DNA of 12,137 nt, taken from the NCBI GenBank assembly GCA_004151065.3, contig NWUY0303913152.1:1-12137 (forward strand), written 5' to 3'. The stretch is from Larix sibirica. Its lineage: Eukaryota > Streptophyta > Pinopsida > Pinales > Pinaceae. Of this stretch, positions 1-7,998 are shown one piece after another. Below the pieces are notes generated by a model. It was not told where the DNA came from. It ran no database searches and saw only the letters and a program-made list of their open reading frames with translations. The number at the start of each line of letters is the position of its first letter. Positions within the stretch are counted from its first letter, which is position 1. A program made the translations under genes and the position numbers.

Positions 1-865
1 GCTTCCATTCCTCTAGCTCCTCTGGCTCTTCCAATTGGATCTTTTCAGTCGTGTTGGTGGCACTGAGTTCTCCATCAATGATTTGTTTTCCTTTATCTTG
101 ATCTAAATCACATTCCGAGCTAGAGTATGGATTTGAGGCTTTTATCTCGATCAACAATGATTGTTTTGAGTGACATTCATCTGCGTTGTACTAGGGGATT
201 TTGTGGAACTCACACCACTTTCGAGTGTCCTTCTTTGACTTATCATTAGCCTTCTTCACCTAGGGATTGGACTGGTTTTCATGAGTTTGGATATCCTTAC
301 TTTGTCCATTGTTCTTTGAGATAGAGCCACCTTTACCATACTTCTGTTGTGGTTGATTTGTAGAGCCAAAATCTTGCTTATTCTTATACTTAATTTTTTG
401 TTGGATTTTGACAGCATACCGATAAGCGGCTCCCAGTGAAGAGATGTCTAGGAAATCCATCTATGTTTGTATGTACATGTGTAGGCTACTACAATACTTC
501 AATACAAAGTTTCGTTTGGAGTATTTGATACCCTATTTGAGCGGAAGGTATGAAATATACTAGTGAACTCTAGCACCATCTAATATCTCTCTTTATGCAA
601 AGTTGTCCATCTCGTGTATTAGTCATCATAGTTTCCAACAATGTAGAATTACTTCTTGAGGAAATCAACAAAATCCACCTAAGTGGATTCTATCTTGTAT
701 GTTGCAAACTCATCTTTGGCATGCCTCTTGCAGTACCCATCCCACCAATCTTTGACATGGAGGAGGCACTAAAGGAGCGTGAAGGTGATATTTTCGTTAT
801 CAGAAAAACTTTGAACATAGCAATAACCCTCTAATAGATTTAACCATTTATCCAAATCATTTGAA

Positions 866-881
866 CTATTGGACTTCAAAT
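866..881 (+). repeat. Target-site duplication, left copy, of the SINE at 882-984
   Basis: 16 bp, matching 985-1000 at 15 positions. The single difference is C against T. Confidence 0.7.
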
Positions 882-984
882 ACCCACGGGATGTAGAATA
901 GATGGTGAATGAGTGTACTATTAAGGCACTCCTTGTGTTAGGTCACCAGTTCGAAACTCTATGGGTACTAGCTTAAAATAAAAT
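882..984 (+). mobile_element. Short tRNA-derived SINE inserted in the gag relic
   Basis: A 103-bp block is flanked by near-identical 16-bp direct repeats, 866-881 and 985-1000 (CTATTGGACTTYAAAT, one mismatch). It carries an RNA polymerase III type A box (TAGAATAGATGG, 894-905) and a B box (AGTTCGAAACT, 948-958), about 42 bp apart as in tRNA genes, and ends in an A-rich tail. The first bases (GGGATGTAGAA...) also look tRNA-like. Gag coding similarity stops at the left repeat and resumes beyond the right one, so this is a real insertion. It is much shorter than most plant SINEs and may be only a tRNA-related head with a short tail. Confidence 0.72.
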
Positions 985-1000
985 CTATTGGACTTTAAAT
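985..1000 (+). repeat. Target-site duplication, right copy, of the SINE at 882-984
   Basis: Right-hand partner of 866-881. It follows the A-rich tail directly and belongs to the interrupted gag sequence. Confidence 0.7.
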
Positions 1001-1321
1001 AAAGGAATGTCAAAATCAACTTGTACCATGAAGGGTGTTTCACCTCCAAAATGAATGTTATTTGAAGGTTCCTCTGTCATTGTTGGTATTCATTGAAGGA
1101 TCTGGACAAAACTATCCATCATCTTGTTCCTTTGTATCACAAGGCATTCCCCGAGCAACAACTTAATAGGATCTCCTGCTCCATCATATCTCTCTCTCTT
1201 ATTCCGCCATGTGAGGTTGTTTAGGCTAGCAAGGCTTGATTTTCCCAAGCTCAATAAGTTCAAGACCCAACTCTTGATAACCAAATCGCGTAAGGGGCAT
1301 TCACCGAGAAACAACAAAGAG

Positions 1322-1339
1322 CATATTACTTTGATACCA
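1322..1339 (-). promoter_or_regulatory. Primer-binding site (initiator-Met tRNA type) of the left LTR element
   Basis: The minus strand reads TGGTATCAAAGTAATATGC. The usual plant primer-binding site complementary to the 3' end of initiator methionine tRNA begins TGGTATCAGAGC; 10 of the first 12 bases agree, and both differences are transitions. It lies one base from the proposed LTR end and upstream of gag, which is the correct place for starting minus-strand DNA synthesis. The leader between it and gag (about 1321-1123) has an open minus-strand frame with no recognised protein. Confidence 0.65.
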
Positions 1340-1340
1340 T

Positions 1341-1940
1341 TGATATTGATTATTTGGAGAATGAAATGAGGACAACAATATAAAATGGAAACAACGACAC
1401 AAATATGTTTCAAAGAGCACAGTAGTATAGTAAAACCCATATTCTATTAATGAATGGAATTGAAAAACACTGTAAATTGCAAAGCAATACAACTAGTTAG
1501 AATTATCATAGCTTATCTTTAAAGAGAGATGTGTCAATTTCACTCATTAGAAATATGCCCATTACAAGAGGCCAAAGTGTCATTTTAACATAAAGTGTGA
1601 AACCCTGAGAGGCAAAGAAACCCTAAATATCCAAAACCCCAACCTTAGGAGATGAAGCAACAAAAGAAATGTGGGCCCCAAGGAGTCTAGTTGACACATC
1701 AACTTCCTGGGCACGCAACTTCCACGTACAAACTTTATTTGGGGTGCATGTTAGCCCATTGTAAATATAACTAAGAGAACAACAACTTTCGATAGGGCCA
1801 AATAGTTTTTAAACCATGTTGAGACCATTTAGGGCCTCAAAATGGAACCAAAAGTTTGGGACCTGAAAACCATAGAAATTTCCAAGGAGATGGAGAATCG
1901 TTGTGAGTCAGTGGAAAAGGTGGGTGGCTATCAATATCCA
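1341..1940 (-). mobile_element. Candidate 5' LTR of the gag-bearing retrotransposon
   Basis: The inner edge is well placed: the minus strand ends in CAATATCA, then one base, then the primer-binding site. The outer edge is less sure. The minus strand at 1940 begins TGGATATTGAT, an imperfect inverted match to the inner end (TGATATTGAT read on the plus strand), giving an LTR of about 600 bp. A second TGGATATTG at 2321 is an alternative that would give about 980 bp. The second LTR is outside the window, so the boundary cannot be confirmed by comparison. Confidence 0.45.
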
Positions 1941-2320
1941 CCTGGATTATATATTCACAATGTAGCTTAGCACCAATGTTTTGTATTCAAAGAACTCCAA
2001 ATACATCCAAACAAATCTAAAATTGGAGTTTTGATGCTTCTAAATCAACACTTGATGGTATGAGGTCAATGCTTTGTTCTGGTAAAATCTCTTCATCCTG
2101 GAAATGATCTCATCATACCTGACATCTGAAATAGTCATTTCATAAGGGATATCCCTTCATTTAGTTGAAAAAGGACTTCATTTGCTCTAGAACTAAGGGT
2201 TTTCTTTAGAAAACTATGACAATCCAAAACGAAGTAGTCTAAATATTATAAGATTTGTACTTTTTTAGGCTATCATCACCAAAAGTCAATTCTACAATGT
2301 TTGGTCAAATTACAATATCC
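1941..2320. other. Unassigned sequence upstream of the LTR, with a weak minus-strand open stretch
   Basis: No recognised element. On the minus strand 2156 to 1950 reads open for 69 codons apart from one TAG at 2040-2042, starting R-D-I-P-Y-E-M-T-I-S-D-V-R-Y-D-E-I-I. The composition looks protein-like, but I recognise no family. It could be chance, or a worn piece of another element's coding region into which the LTR element inserted. Confidence 0.25.
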
Positions 2321-2650
2321 ATTATTGAACGATAGCATTTTTTAATGCGTAAAAGGGTTCAACACCCTCAAATAACTCTATTGCACCAAGATTGTGTTAT
2401 CTCAACAACTTATATTTGCATTCAAATTGCAATTTTTCATTGTTGAAGTGGCATTTTTTAATGCAACAACGCATTTAGCACCCTCAAATACCTCTATTGC
2501 ACCAAGATTGTGTAATCTCAACAACTTATATTTGCAATTTTTCATTGCTCAAGTGGTATTTTTGAATGCATAAATGCGTTTAGCACCCTCAAATACCTCT
2601 ATCAGCACCAAGATTGTGCAATTTCAACAACTTATATTTGCAATTCCAAC
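2321..2650. repeat. Three-copy tandem repeat, unit about 105-116 bp
   Basis: The marker CACCCTCAAATA occurs at 2363, 2479 and 2584, spaced 116 and 105 bp. Around it each copy repeats GCACCAAGATTGTG, TCAACAACTTATATTTGCA and a T-rich block followed by an AATGC run. The length difference is mostly an 11-12 bp segment (TTCAAATTGCAA) present only in the first copy. The copies have diverged by several substitutions, so the duplication is not recent. Confidence 0.8.
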
Positions 2651-3184
2651 AATTCTTCTCGATTTTTTACCAGATTTCAAGAAAAAAATGATTTGAAAAA
2701 TATGACCAAAAAAAAGTCCAAATCGTAACATGTTTAGACTATTGCGTCTAGAACTTTGTAAGTGTCCCCAAACTATTATCTTGTTATTTTAATTTTTCCC
2801 AACACGAGTTTCATTTTTTCCCAAACCCCTTTTTTAGTAATCATTACTCCTTTTTCCAAGACTTGTTGGGTGTTTATGCTCCTTTGCATCACTACTATTA
2901 AATGGCCCTTGGTTTTTTCTTGTCATTAATTTTGTCATTTTATGATGCTAACTATCACTATCAATTTCCCTACCCATCGTATTTTATCTAAATCAACCTC
3001 TCATTTTTCTCTGTTGGCAATTCTTTATGATGCCCTTCATCACTGTCAAATATATTACAATTGGGGTCCAACAATGTTGTTATTTCAACATTAGTTTTGA
3101 TATAGGTTTTTGTTCATTTTCACTGTCATAATTTATTAGATTTTTACTTATTTCTCTTTAAAAATTACATAACATCCTTTTATC
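2651..3184. other. AT-rich sequence with no recognised feature
   Basis: T-rich on the plus strand with many short poly-T runs. I see no coding similarity, no terminal repeats and no repeat structure. Confidence 0.5.
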
Positions 3185-3202
3185 AACATAAACAATTATC
3201 AT
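3185..3202 (+). repeat. Target-site duplication, left copy, of the 237-bp SINE
   Basis: 18 bp, matching 3440-3457 at 17 positions; the difference is T against A. Confidence 0.8.
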
Positions 3203-3439
3203 GTCAAATCCCACTAGAATGGTTGGTTTTGATGGACCTAGTTCTGCATGTCAACCCGAGTTCAAACCCCATAAGGTAGCTTGGAGGAGACACATAAAAT
3301 CCAACCATGCTAAGGGTTGGTGCGTCCTAGGTCGAGTGCGATCCCCGAGTGATTTTAATGGATTAAATGTCCTTGGCTCACAATTTCTTAAACCATAGGT
3401 TAGTCCCACAAGTCACAGACAAACTAATAAACAAAAAAG
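3203..3439 (+). mobile_element. tRNA-derived SINE, about 237 bp, with 18-bp target-site duplication
   Basis: The block is bounded by 18-bp direct repeats at 3185-3202 and 3440-3457 (AACATAAACAAWTATCAT, one mismatch). Inside the 5' part are an A box (TAGAATGGTTGG, 3215-3226) and a B box (AGTTCAAACCC, 3259-3269), 32 bp apart, as in tRNA genes. A tRNA-unrelated body of about 150 bp follows, ending in an A-rich tail (AATAAACAAAAAAG). Its G+C content is visibly higher than its surroundings. Structure and target duplication are those of a SINE mobilised by LINE enzymes. The 65-codon open frame starting at 3201 lies almost wholly inside it and is not a gene. It does not look like the same family as the shorter SINE at 882. 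Confidence 0.82.
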
Positions 3440-3457
3440 AACATAAACAAATATCAT
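3440..3457 (+). repeat. Target-site duplication, right copy, of the 237-bp SINE
   Basis: Right-hand partner of 3185-3202, directly after the A-rich tail. Confidence 0.8.
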
Positions 3458-4524
3458 ATTATCATACTCAAAATTTCTTTTTAAATTTACAAGTTATTAC
3501 CACATTTATTTGTTATCTTGTTTAACATTTATATGTCAATGTTAAAACATCAAATTTTCAACATTTTATATTCAGAATTGAAAAAAATAAAAATAATGCA
3601 TTACCATAAAGATCTCTTTGAGATATTTCTAATGATATATCATGCAAGTAAAACAAAACAAAGTTCATAAGCAAAAGTTATGTCCATGGAAATGGGGCAT
3701 TCAAATTCAACTTCTCAAGGATTTTGTCTCTCTCTCCATAATTAAAATCCATAAAAAGAAATATGAAAAAATAATGATAAATATTTAAATTATGTTTTAT
3801 TCATAATTGAATGGTTTAATATATTCACATAACATAATATTAAAATAAATATAAGCCAAATAGAAACTACAATTCCAATTTGTATATTTATCAACATCCT
3901 CCCTTTTCTAATTTCAAAAATAAAAATAAAATACTTTATTTATCAAAAAAACCCTCTCCTTGTCCTAAATCTTGTGATTCTTTCATTCACTTTTAACATT
4001 TTTTCTTCTCTTCGCCAAGGTTTTTCTCTATAAAAAAATAGGTAGGATTTTATTTTCTCTCAAATAAAGGTAGGTTTACTTGCAGAGGATGACTTCTCAA
4101 TCCATGGAGGTAATTTCCTCTGATGATTTTTATATTTTTGTTATAGAAATTTCTTATTGAATTTAGTTTTCATTGTTTAAATACATTTAACTTATTTTTG
4201 GCATTCTCTAAACCATGGCTTCTATTGATAATCATCTTCTTTCTTTATTTGTTTTGGTATTGTCAAGGTCCATGGACATAACCCTTATATTTTTAGTTCC
4301 GTGTAGTAAGAAAGGCAATTTTATATTTAAATGAATGAGTTTATTCATACAATGGTCCCAGTATTTTGTGAATGGATTCACCCTTCTTCTTGAGGATACC
4401 CTATACATTGAAAAATATTGTTTACTTCCTCATGGCATCCCTTTTCCTCCTTCCCTTTTAAAGGCATTTTTTTCTCACCATAAAAGTGTAGCCTCTCTTT
4501 AACAAAAAGAGTTGTAAATTCCTG
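3458..4524. other. AT-rich sequence with no recognised gene
   Basis: Mostly A and T with no coding similarity. Around 4029-4038 there is TATAAAAAAA, followed about 50 bp later by a short frame (ATG at 4089) in which a GTAATT resembling a 5' splice site follows seven codons. This resembles a promoter with a short first exon, but in such AT-rich DNA it is easily chance, and no downstream exon was recognised. A 39-codon frame at 4215-4334 has no recognisable product. Confidence 0.4.
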
Positions 4525-4649
4525 CCAAATTTTAAACCACCCACCCACACACCATAACCAACACCCCTTCACCCTCCCCAACACAACCACCACTCCAAAA
4601 AACACACAAACTTTAAAAATATTAAAAAAATAAAAAAATAAAAAAAATC
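4525..4649. other. 125-nt tract without a single G on the plus strand
   Basis: From 4525 to 4649 the plus strand has only A, C and T: first a C/A-rich part made of CCAC, CAC and AACC units, then an A-rich part with TAAAAAAA units. The long minus-strand open frame here (4378-4677) is a by-product of this composition, since a strand lacking C makes few stop codons. It is not a gene. Confidence 0.7.
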
Positions 4650-5547
4650 GATTGCAACAAAAACCCTTACACAACATCTCTTATAGAAAACAAATAGGTT
4701 TAAAAACCCCATCCCATAAAAAAATATTCATGCATAGTAATTTTAATTTTAAATGAATGTTTATTTTATATTTGAGTTCCTCTTCCTTTATTTGTTCGAG
4801 GTTTTAATTTCATGTTTTTACATGTATTTTTATACATGCTAGTTAGTTTTTTGCAATGAAAATTATAGTTTTTCAAAGGGATTTGAAGCAAGATTGTGGA
4901 AACCACAAGGGTGCGCTTAATAAGTACTTTTTTATCATTTTGATACCGATTTTACCATGAGCAACTTCATGAAATTTCTTGAATTGCAATTTTCATTCAA
5001 GTTATTCATAAAAATGTTTATACAAAATGCATTAAGTTTTTATATAAAGTGTTTGTAAAAAAATTTATACTAAAGACATGATTGTTGCATTCAATTTTTT
5101 GTTAAAATGCCTAAGCTAAGCAATGTAGCTGCATCTAAAATGTTTGTAAGAATTCCTCAACAAAGGCATGGAATTGTTGTTTAATGTAAGTTTCAATCTG
5201 CTAGTTCACATATGTTAATCATTGAAGTATATCGATTTGTTCAAACTAAATGATGATTGAATTTGATATCTTAGAAGTATGATAAGTAATATAAATTTAT
5301 CTTATACACATTTTCTCTCCAAATTTGTAGTTTCCTAGGATCATAACTTTCACATACGAACTCTATTTTAGACACATGATACACCATTGGAAATATCTCA
5401 ATGATCTCTCTGTGGTGATAATAACATAACAAAACAAAAACAAATTTCACAGAGAAAACAAATATGGACATTTTAATGTCAAAATTGTGATGTTAAACTT
5501 GTTGATTCTTTGTATAAATTGTATTTTTTCATTGCATTTTACAGGAA
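4650..5547. other. AT-rich sequence with no recognised feature
   Basis: No coding similarity, terminal repeats or tandem structure found. The stretch around 5305-5430 (TTTGTAGTTTCCTAGGATCATAACTTTC and on) has the feel of dispersed plant repeat DNA, but I cannot name it. The minus-strand open frame over it shows no known domain. Confidence 0.4.
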
Positions 5548-5591
5548 AACATCAATATATCAACATGTAGTTATGTTGATATATCGATGTT
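5548..5591. repeat. Inverted repeat able to form a 19-bp hairpin
   Basis: The left arm 5548-5566 (AACATCAATATATCAACAT) and right arm 5573-5591 are complementary at 18 of 19 positions (one A-C mismatch), around a 6-nt loop GTAGTT. The stem is AT-rich. No flanking direct repeat was seen that would make it a transposon. Confidence 0.75.
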
Positions 5592-5646
5592 AACAATGTG
5601 GAAATAGTAGCATTTGTAATATGGCATTAATTCCCAAAATCAATAT

Positions 5647-6057
5647 TTGAGAGAAAAAGCAAAAAAAGGTGATTTCAACGTTTTTACATCGATCCAACAT
5701 CAATTTAATCCTAATGTCATCCTCAATGCCCTTTCCTCCATTCAGTATGTGAGAATTGATCCCATCATCATGAACAACTATTCCACACCTCAATACCACC
5801 AACCTCATGGGAATTACCCTTGCCGCATGACCATGCAACCAAAGATGCCATCCATTAGCCTAACATGGGTATTAACCTTGCCACATGACCATGCAACCAA
5901 ACATGCCAACCACCACATGACCCTTGCCACAATAGTGACCCATAATCCTACCACAAAGACTACCACATCACTTCAAATCCATCTTAGCAACCTTATCAAG
6001 TCAGTGGACATGAGCATTTCCACATCAACATTTGCATACCCGGCACTGCCACGTTAG
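5647..6057 (+). CDS. Hypothetical open reading frame, 136 codons, probably not a gene
   Basis: It is the longest plus-strand frame in the middle region, rich in T, H, N and P and poor in G. No domain is recognised. Its centre holds a 58-bp tandem duplication (about 5800-5915) whose length is not a multiple of three, so the two copies are read in different frames. A selected protein would rarely tolerate that. The C/A-rich composition, low in T before A or G, explains the lack of stops. I keep it only as a low-confidence entry. Confidence 0.15.
   Translation: MREKAKKGDFNVFTSIQHQFNPNVILNALSSIQYVRIDPIIMNNYSTPQYHQPHGNYPCRMTMQPKMPSISLTWVLTLPHDHATKHANHHMTLATIVTHNPTTKTTTSLQIHLSNLIKSVDMSISTSTFAYPALPR
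5800..5915. repeat. Two-copy tandem repeat, unit 58 bp
   Basis: TTGCCRCATGACCATGCAACCA occurs from 5820 and again from 5878. The upstream parts CATGGGAATTACCC and CATGGGTATTAACC also pair up. A partial third CCACATGACCCTTGCCACA follows. Offset 58 bp. Confidence 0.7.
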
Positions 6058-6463
6058 TATGAAATGAGTGTGTCATGTCAGTATTTTTAGAGAATCCATA
6101 TCCATCAATATTCCAAATTCAATACATAATTTAAAAATAAATAAACATTTCTAGTGAAATTACTTTTATCTTGGTTATTTGTCTGAATTCTACAAACTAC
6201 TAAAGATTTCTTTTGAAAAAATCACCTACTAGTGATGTAATTTTCTAGGTCTTTCAAAGGTTGTTTTGTGTCTCCATTTTTGTAATTTTCCAAGGACATA
6301 TATTTCTCATAAGGGAACCTTTTACAGTGTTGTTTTCATTAAAGGATTATTTTTCACATACTTTCTAGTGCGTTATCAATTTATGTTTTTGCAACCATCT
6401 TACTTTTCTCTTTTCAATGTGGCCACTTCAAATGGGATCTACCTTAAAAGTATCAACTAATAT
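6058..6463. other. AT-rich sequence with no recognised feature
   Basis: No coding similarity or repeat recognised. The 64-codon plus-strand frame at 6266-6460 is rich in F, Y and L from T-rich DNA and is likely chance. Confidence 0.4.
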
Positions 6464-6745
6464 TCATAGAATTCCTCTTTGGAAAACCGATTGAGTAAAT
6501 GAATGTATCATATATCTACAAGCACAAAGCATGCACTGTGAGATGTCCAAAAAAGAGTCAAGCAACTCAACAAAAATGATGAAGTAGATGGGATCATTGG
6601 CATGTTCATATATAAAGACCTCAAGTTTCATCATCAAATCATTAACACTCCACATGAAGCTTGGATCAAGTTTGATTAGTTGGATCAGCTCATCAATAAG
6701 GGAATCAATGCATTGGTTTATATCATGGATACATAAACTACATTG
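6464..6745 (-). pseudogene. Unrecognised minus-strand open frame, possible coding remnant
   Basis: From 6745 to 6467 the minus strand is open for 93 codons and can be extended to 6772 through one TAG (6746-6748). The translation looks like ordinary protein: amphipathic and rich in D, L, I and E, with S-L-I-D-E-L-I-Q-L-I-K-L-D and later F-V-E-L-L-D-S-F-L-D-I. The first methionine in the frame is at 6655, but the protein-like stretch starts earlier, so an exon or fragment fits better than a complete gene. I do not recognise the family. It ends at a TGA (6464-6466), and on the other side the copia relic begins at about 6800. Confidence 0.3.
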
Positions 6746-6799
6746 CTATTGCAACTCTTCGAGAATTTGAGACTACAAGGAACATTTCACTTAAAAATT

Positions 6800-7053
6800 A
6801 ACCTAAGTTTATTTATCAAGAACATTCCACTACATTATGGTATGACAGTCATCATGTCACAGGGACTCAATTTAGCACCAACCCACCAAACACATTGAGA
6901 TCTACATGCATTTTATCTATGAATTTATTTCAATATCAAATCATTAATTCGGCATACTGTTATACAAAATATTAAGTTGTGGAAATATTCACAAAGCCCT
7001 TCACAAAGGCCACTTTTTTTCAACTTCAATCTAAGAGTGAAGGAAGATTTTAA
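6800..7053 (+). pseudogene. Ty1/copia RNase H C-terminal relic
   Basis: This is the end of a copia Pol polyprotein, whose RNase H removes RNA from the RNA:DNA hybrid. The motifs occur in the right order: S-L-F-I-K-N-I-P-L-H (6806-6835, matching the family's xSL-KNP-H region), T-K-H-I-E-I with H-F-I and E close behind (6885-6923), A-Y-C-Y-T then a TAA, and V-V-E-I-F-T-K-P-F-T-K-A (6976-7011, the family's A-D-I-F-T-K-P). About 44 extra bases separate the first two motifs, and at least one frameshift lies between the second and third. It stops at TAA 7051-7053. The upstream pol domains are missing, so the copy is 5'-truncated. Confidence 0.72.
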
Positions 7054-7200
7054 ATTAGGGGATTAATTAAGATCATCTTAGTCTTGTATACTTTAGTCAT
7101 GTTTCTTAGTGTGCACGAATTATATGATGGTTACAATTCTATCATGTACATATGTGATCCACAATCACAATATTCTCGACACTTGATGCCCCCCCTTCCA
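7050..7200 (+). mobile_element. LTR-start fragment, copy A, next to the copia RNase H relic
   Basis: Directly after the pol relic a purine run (GAAGGAAGA, 7039-7047) is followed by TTTAAATTAGGGGATTAATT and about 140 bp that reappear at 7350 (AATTATGGGATTGATT...CTTAGTCTTRTATACTTTAGTCATG). Position after pol and after a purine run suggests the start of the 3' LTR, here TT where a TG would be expected. It breaks off near 7200 at a C run. Confidence 0.5.
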
Positions 7201-7331
7201 ATGACCACAATATTCTTGACTTCAATTTAAGAGTGAATAAATATGCCATCAAGGAGCGATAGTATACAATACTTCATTCCTTCTCCTTGTGTTCTATTGT
7301 ACATCCTTTTTCCTTCTCAAGTTAATCCTAT

Positions 7332-7810
7332 GAGGGAAGTAAGGATATTTGAAATTATGGGATTGATTGAGATTAACTTAGTCTTATATACTTTAGTCAT
7401 GCATGTTTCTTAGTGTGTACAAGTGAATGGTTTTCATGATTCTGTCATCTACATAAGTGGTCCAATGATCAGAATAATCTCAACACTTATGTATCATTTC
7501 ATCTTATTGGGTCGTGCTCTCTATTTAAAGTGCTTAGGGGAATTCCATTGTGCATGTCATGGAATATTATCTATTGAGAACATTTAAAAAAATTGCAAAG
7601 TGGATTTTTTACTTTTTGGGTTTTCTCCATTGTAAGTCTAGTGTCCTAATCTTGTGCATTTTTTGTGAATTAATCCTTGAGGTCTTTGACCTATAATAGC
7701 TTGAGTTTTAATATATATAATTGCATGTATTTAACTCCCTACAAACTAATTCTTGTTGAATATTTTTCCCATCGATAGTGGGTAATCAACATTATCATCG
7801 ACATCGATTT
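7332..7810 (+). mobile_element. Polypurine tract and LTR-like region, copy B, of the plus-strand copia relic
   Basis: GAGGGAAGTAAGG (7332-7344) resembles a polypurine tract, and TGAAATTATGGG starts at 7350 like an LTR. About 150 bp match copy A at an exact offset of 300 bp. Downstream is a TATA-like CTATTTAAAG (7521-7530), then TTTTTGGGTTTTCTCC (7606-7621), which resembles the R/U5 part of plant copia LTRs. The far end is not defined; I saw no clear CA end paired with a 5-bp target duplication. Confidence 0.4.
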
Positions 7811-7813
7811 AAG

Positions 7814-7998
7814 GCATCTCACTAAGGGTTGTTAAGAGTCATATTCAACTCTACAAAAATTATTCTATTTTTCACTGGTATATCTATCTATACCAAAGAA
7901 TCTTGCATCTCACTAAGTAGGGGTAGTTAGATTCATATTCAACTCTATAAAATTTATTCTATTGTTCATTGGTGTATCTATATATACCAAAGAACCTT
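7814..7998. repeat. Two-copy tandem repeat, unit 91-94 bp
   Basis: Copy 1 is 7814-7904 and copy 2 is 7905-7998, both starting GCATCTCACTAAG and sharing TCATATTCAACTCTA and ACCAAAGAA. Each has a small palindrome near its end (GGTATA-TCTATC-TATACC at 7877-7894; GGTGTA-TCTATA-TATACC at 7971-7988). Confidence 0.8.

Larger units (their letters stand above)
1..1122 (-). pseudogene. Gag pseudogene of an LTR retrotransposon (Ty3/Gypsy-like), broken, continues past window edge
   Basis: This is the remnant of a Gag protein, which forms the particle that packages retrotransposon RNA. Reading the minus strand in order: a start M-M-D-S-F near 1122; F-G-G-E-T-P-F and F-D-I-P-L-F (1050-997); a SINE interruption; D-K-W-L-N-L-L-E-G-Y (852-823); V-K-D-W-W-D-G-Y (756-733); Y-T-R-W and E-F-T-S-I-F-H (about 620-550); M-D-F-L-D-I-S-S-L-G-A-A-Y-R-Y-A-V-K-I (460-404); then a zinc-knuckle-like cluster W-C-E-F-H...D-E-C (217-173) and an acidic tail. 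The order and motifs fit plant retrotransposon Gag. In-frame stops lie at 1090-1092, 769-771, 679-681, 649-651, 619-621, 580-582, 533-535, 461-463, 260-262 and 191-193. Frameshifts are needed near 535 and beside the SINE. The expected second zinc-ligand histidine is replaced by tyrosine next to a stop. Gag identity is fairly sure; the Ty3 assignment is inferred because pol lies outside the window. Confidence 0.78.

Noticed and set aside
595-834. 79-codon plus-strand open frame
   Set aside because: It is the antisense shadow of the gag relic, whose motifs are clear on the minus strand over the same bases.
882-984. A functional tRNA gene
   Set aside because: A and B boxes are present, but no intact cloverleaf could be built by eye, and the block has target duplications and an A-rich tail.
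1090-1440. 116-codon minus-strand open frame as a gene
   Set aside because: It spans the LTR end, the primer-binding site and the leader; only its last residues belong to gag.
2321-2650. CRISPR array
   Set aside because: The repeats are whole tandem units of about 110 bp with no short conserved repeat alternating with unique spacers, in plant-type DNA.
3201-3398. 65-codon plus-strand open frame
   Set aside because: It lies almost wholly within the 237-bp SINE and includes the A and B boxes, so it is not a protein gene.
4378-4677. 99-codon minus-strand open frame
   Set aside because: Low-complexity translation (F, V, G, C, W) caused by the G-free plus strand; no domain.
7877-7988. The two GGTATA...TATACC palindromes as operator sites
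   Set aside because: They are copies of one AT-rich sequence within a tandem duplication, with no gene nearby.
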